Of a DNA stretch of 46,564 bases, positions 43,483 to 46,564 are shown in pieces. Source of the stretch: Pseudomonas sp. Its GTDB lineage: Bacteria > Pseudomonadota > Gammaproteobacteria > Pseudomonadales > Pseudomonadaceae. Below the pieces are notes generated by a model. It was not told where the DNA came from. It ran no database searches and saw only the letters and a list, made by a program, of their open reading frames with translations. How positions within the stretch are numbered: the stretch's first letter is position 1; every line of letters starts with the position of its first letter. The position numbers were made by a program, and so were the translations under genes. Where the stretch lies: NCBI RefSeq assembly GCF_030147005.1, contig NZ_JASLAW010000022.1, forward strand, positions 1 to 46,564. The letters run 5' to 3'.

Positions 43483-46212
43483 TCAGCCCAGCAAGCCCAT
43501 CGACTTGGCACGCGCCACCGCCTGGGTGCGGCGCTCCACGCCCAGCTTGCTGTTGATATGGCTGGCGTGGGTTTTCACCGTGTGCAGGGAAATGAACAGC
43601 TGGTTGCTGATCTCCTGGTTCGAGCACCCCTGGGCGATCAGTTGCAGTACCGCCAGCTCCCGTGTGCTCAGGGTTTCAGGGTGAGGCGAGCCTCCAATGG
43701 CGGCGATTGCCGGTAGCAGCGCCAGCAAAGCCTGGTTGAGCAGGCCATGCGGGTGCTTGCCCAACTGCTCGCGCATCCAATCCGGGTATTGCTCCAGCAA
43801 CCGCTGGAACGGCTGCAACGCGCCCCCGGCGGCGGCTTCAAGTGCGCGGGCCAATACCGGCCCGGCCTTGGCTTCCTGGCCACATGTCAGCAACAAATGC
43901 GCCTGCTGGGCCAACGCCATCAGGGCGATCATCTGGCGCCCGCTGTTGAGCGCCTGTTGCGCCAGGTCCTCAAGCCGTTGCAGCGCCACGTCGGGTTGAT
44001 GGCGAATGGCATCCAGCGCGGCCTGTTGCAATTCCACATGTTGCGGCAAGTGTGGATGAAACTCCGGTGCGGCGGCGGCCTGTTCGCCGGTGTAGGTCTG
44101 CCCCAGCCGGGTCAGCCAGGCATCGGCCAGATCGGTACGGCTCTGGGCCAGCCACAGCTCGCATTTGATCAAGGTGATCATCGCCAGGTAGTAGATCGGC
44201 GGCACATCCCAGATGTGCATCAAGCGTTCAGCCTCGGCCAACTCGGCAAAGGCCGTGGCGAAATCGCCGCGCCGCCCTTCGAAGTTGGCGATCACGCAGT
44301 GCCCGATCAGCACGCTGATATCCCGGCAGGCGCGGGCTTCGATCAAGCCGGCACGCAAACGTGCAAGTCCGGCTTCGGGCTGGTAACGCAACAGCAACAA
44401 GTAGCCTTCATAGAGCGACAAGCGTGCGCGTACGGCATACAGCCGCTGGGCTGCCAGCCCGTGCAGACGCTGCAGACCGTGGCGCACTTCCTCCAGGGCG
44501 CGCAGGATCTCGCCCCGCGCCTGCAACACCCGCGCCCGGTCGTAATGGGCCAAGGCTTCAAACAGCGGGTTACCGACGCGCTGCGCCAGTTCCAGGGATT
44601 CGCGATTCAGGCCACGGGCGCGCCACAGATCGGCGTCGACGATCGCCAGGTTGGAAAGAGTCGACAGGCACATCAACCGCTGGCCGTAACGCTTGTGCGG
44701 CAGGCTCTCGAGCGCCTCGTTGCAATAGCGCAGGGTCAATTCGCGGTCACCTCGCCCACGGGCGATGATCCCGCTCAGCGCCAGCCATTGCGCCAGCATG
44801 GATTTCTGCGCGGTGGCCGACGGCGCCGGCAGGAAGCGACTCAGGTAGCTGGATAATTCCTGCGCCGCATCCAACTGGCACGCCAGCCCCAGCGCCCAGC
44901 TATAAAGCACGATCAAGCGCGGCGTGCTGATCAGCAGGCTGTCGGGCAAGTCCATTTTCCAGCGCAGCAGCATGCCGATATTCTGCTCGGCCAGCAGTTG
45001 TTCCTCGGAGAGGTTCTGCACCAGGTTCGCCGCCACATCGAGATGACCGGCCCGCAGAGCCTGCTCCACTGCCTCATCGATCAAGCCCTGGGCATTGAAC
45101 CAGCGGCAGGCCCGCAGGTGCAGACTGGCCAGCGGTAACGTGGCGCTCTTTTCGCGGCGAGTGCGCAGCAGGTCGGAAAACAAATGGTGATAACGGTACC
45201 AATGACCGTGTTCATCCAACGGCACCAGGAACACCTGATGGGCTTGCAGGTAGCGCAGGATTTCCGGACTGTCATGGGCCTCGCGCACCGCATCGCACAG
45301 CTCGCTGCAAAAGCGCTCCTGGGGCGCGGTGTCATACAGGAACGCTTGCACCTGCGCAGGCAGGCAGTCGATGACTTCTTCCAGCAAGTAATCGCGAATC
45401 AGCCCTTCGCCACCGTTCAGGCCCTGCGGCAGGGCGCTGTCGTTGCCGGCTTCGGAAGCCGCCAGCAGCCAGAAGCGCAGGCCGGCGACCCAGCCCTCGC
45501 TGCGGCGAATCAGGTTTTCCAAGGCCTCACCGCGCAACGAACTGCTGTGCCGATCCAGCACGGCCAGGGATTCGTCATGGGTCAGGCGCAGGTCTTGCTC
45601 ACTCAATTCCAGCAGGTGCCGCGACAGGCGCAGGCGCGCCAGGTGCCAGTCCGGACGCTGGCGGCTGGTGACCAGCACCACCAGGCCATCGGGCAAATGG
45701 TTGAGGAAAAATTGCAGGCAACGGTCCAGCACCGGCCCCTGGGCCAAGTGGTAGTCATCCAGCACGAGCAACAGCGGCGCCTGGATGGACAAGTGCGCGG
45801 TCAGCTCATCAAGCAGGCCGTCGAGCCATTCTTCAAAGGCGAAGGGTTGGTGACGCTGACGCATTTTCAGCAGGCCCAGGGATTGCGCGCCGATATCCGG
45901 AAAATACTGGCGCAAGCCTTCGAGCAGGCGCTCGAGAAAACGGCCAGGGTCGCTGTCTCGCGGGCTCAGGCCCAGCCACAGGTTTTGCCAGTGGGCGGGC
46001 AGGCTCTGGCAGAACTCTACCGCCAGGGAACTCTTGCCGAACCCTGCCGGTGCGCTGACCAGCAGCAATCGCCCTTGCAGGCCGGCACCCAGGCGTTCGC
46101 ACAGGCGGGGGCGCAGCACGTAGCCGTCAGGCAGTGGCGGCCTGTAGAAACGACCTTCCAGGCTCGGAATCACCGCGCCGGCAGGCCCCTGAATTCGGGA
46201 CAGATCAGTCAT
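43483..46212 (-). CDS. MalT-like LuxR-family transcriptional regulator (LAL/STAND)
   Basis: The product (909 residues) has an NTPase module with P-loop APAGFGKS (54-61) and Walker B LLLVLDDYHL (about 147-156). A long TPR-like helical sensor region (about 400-830) follows, then a C-terminal LuxR helix-turn-helix (about 845-905) with LSTRELAVLQLIAQG, NQEISNQLFISLHTVKTHAS and LGVERRTQAVARA. This is the MalT/AcoK architecture: ATP- and inducer-dependent multimeric activators. The inducer and targets are unknown. I take ATG 46212, preceded by AAGAG; the frame extends to 46431 through a REP element and should be trimmed. It converges tail to tail with pqiC, 12 bases apart. Confidence 0.92.
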   Translation of the reverse strand: MTDLSRIQGPAGAVIPSLEGRFYRPPLPDGYVLRPRLCERLGAGLQGRLLLVSAPAGFGKSSLAVEFCQSLPAHWQNLWLGLSPRDSDPGRFLERLLEGLRQYFPDIGAQSLGLLKMRQRHQPFAFEEWLDGLLDELTAHLSIQAPLLLVLDDYHLAQGPVLDRCLQFFLNHLPDGLVVLVTSRQRPDWHLARLRLSRHLLELSEQDLRLTHDESLAVLDRHSSSLRGEALENLIRRSEGWVAGLRFWLLAASEAGNDSALPQGLNGGEGLIRDYLLEEVIDCLPAQVQAFLYDTAPQERFCSELCDAVREAHDSPEILRYLQAHQVFLVPLDEHGHWYRYHHLFSDLLRTRREKSATLPLASLHLRACRWFNAQGLIDEAVEQALRAGHLDVAANLVQNLSEEQLLAEQNIGMLLRWKMDLPDSLLISTPRLIVLYSWALGLACQLDAAQELSSYLSRFLPAPSATAQKSMLAQWLALSGIIARGRGDRELTLRYCNEALESLPHKRYGQRLMCLSTLSNLAIVDADLWRARGLNRESLELAQRVGNPLFEALAHYDRARVLQARGEILRALEEVRHGLQRLHGLAAQRLYAVRARLSLYEGYLLLLRYQPEAGLARLRAGLIEARACRDISVLIGHCVIANFEGRRGDFATAFAELAEAERLMHIWDVPPIYYLAMITLIKCELWLAQSRTDLADAWLTRLGQTYTGEQAAAAPEFHPHLPQHVELQQAALDAIRHQPDVALQRLEDLAQQALNSGRQMIALMALAQQAHLLLTCGQEAKAGPVLARALEAAAGGALQPFQRLLEQYPDWMREQLGKHPHGLLNQALLALLPAIAAIGGSPHPETLSTRELAVLQLIAQGCSNQEISNQLFISLHTVKTHASHINSKLGVERRTQAVARAKSMGLLG

Positions 46213-46355
46213 CGCCGGGCTCTTGTAGAAGGCTGTGGTCGGCATTGCAGATGTCCGCAGACTAGCGGTAAAAGCGGCGGGATTGTAGATCTTTGCAACA
46301 AATGTCTGAAAAAGAACTGCGACAAGAAATATCTCTAAAGACGCCACAAACGAAA

Positions 46356-46436
46356 GTGGGAGGGGGCTTGCTCCCAATGGCGGCGGATCAGTCAATGCAT
46401 GAGTCGACTGTAAGGCCACTATCGGGGGCAAGCCCT
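46356..46436. repeat. REPIN-type element, partly degenerate
   Basis: GTGGGAGGGGGCTTGCTCCC (46356-46375) is a standard P. fluorescens-group REP half. After about 45 bases containing TCAGTCA and GTCGACTG, a shorter inverted half, TATCGGGGGCAAGCCC (46421-46436), follows. The terminal part of the second palindrome is missing or diverged. It lies upstream of the MalT-like gene, within 145 bases of its start. Confidence 0.75.
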
Positions 46437-46479
46437 AATGCCGGTCAGTTAAGCGCTAAAGCAGAAAAACCTGCGACCT

Positions 46480-46564
46480 GTGGCGAGGGAGCTTGCTCCC
46501 GCTGGACTGCGTAGCAGTCCCATTTTTGGGGCCGCTTCGCGCCCCAACGGGAGCAAGCTCCCTC
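46480..46564. repeat. REPIN (cut by the window end)
   Basis: GTGGCGAGGGAGCTTGCTCC begins at 46480. The spacer carries two hairpins, GGACTGC-gta-GCAGTCC (46503-46519) and GGGGC-cgcttc-GCCCC, and the inverted right REP GGGAGCAAGCTCCCTC runs into the end of the window. It is the same family as the element at 77-169, with a cleaner left arm. Confidence 0.85.

Noticed and set aside
1..46564. Search for tRNA genes, insertion sequences, prophage genes and toxin-antitoxin pairs
   Set aside because: No transposase, integrase, phage structural gene, cloverleaf or small toxin-antitoxin pair could be recognised.

Overview
The window is a chromosomal segment of a fluorescent-type Pseudomonas (P. fluorescens group or close relative). 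The evidence is high GC with GC-rich third positions, REPIN-type palindromes at both ends (core GTGGCGAGGGAGCTTGCTCC), an OprD-family porin, a type A RNase P RNA, and a complete pseudomonad division and cell wall (dcw) cluster ending in lpxC. Most of it is conserved core genome. I found no phage, insertion sequence, CRISPR array, toxin-antitoxin pair or tRNA.

Layout. 1-3.7 kb: the last codons of a probable dehydrogenase, a REPIN, cheV behind a near-consensus flagellar sigma-28 promoter, a GNAT acetyltransferase, a YkgJ-type cysteine-cluster protein, an orphan periplasmic solute-binding protein and a 77-residue unknown protein. 3.7-10.2 kb: a four-gene unit of RND adaptor, RND pump, OmpR-type regulator and histidine kinase, preceded by a perfect 16-bp palindrome that is a plausible regulator box. 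10.2-13.4 kb: a terminator, a possible ~150-nt transcript with its own terminator, an OprD-family porin and a membrane diguanylate cyclase.

13.4-31.4 kb, minus strand: mraZ-rsmH-ftsL-ftsI-murE-murF-mraY-murD-ftsW-murG-murC-ddlB-ftsQ-ftsA-ftsZ-lpxC. Cistrons overlap by 1-11 bases or lie within 15 bases of each other as far as ftsA. The cluster starts at a clear sigma-70 promoter that overlaps four 10-bp repeats, the expected MraZ operator, and ends in a terminator after lpxC. rnpB lies just upstream on the same strand, then rsmI. Divergent from rsmI is an outer-membrane and envelope group on the plus strand: lpoA, yraN, gmhA/diaA-like and a dual-BON lipoprotein. An OmpA-family lipoprotein converges on it at a shared 17-bp-stem terminator.

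37.5-40 kb is the only region that looks accessory: a 0.5-kb gene-poor stretch, the C-terminal third of a PLP-dependent decarboxylase and an MFS transporter. 40-43.5 kb is a pqi operon with PqiA split into two genes, then PqiB and PqiC. 43.5-46.2 kb is a MalT-like LuxR regulator, followed by two REPIN-type elements.

The strongest non-textbook observations are regulatory: the sigma-28 promoter of cheV, the palindrome before the RND operon, the MraZ repeat array, the possible small RNA before the porin gene, a hairpin against the pqiA ribosome site, and the truncated decarboxylase. I see no convincing wholly new multi-gene system.
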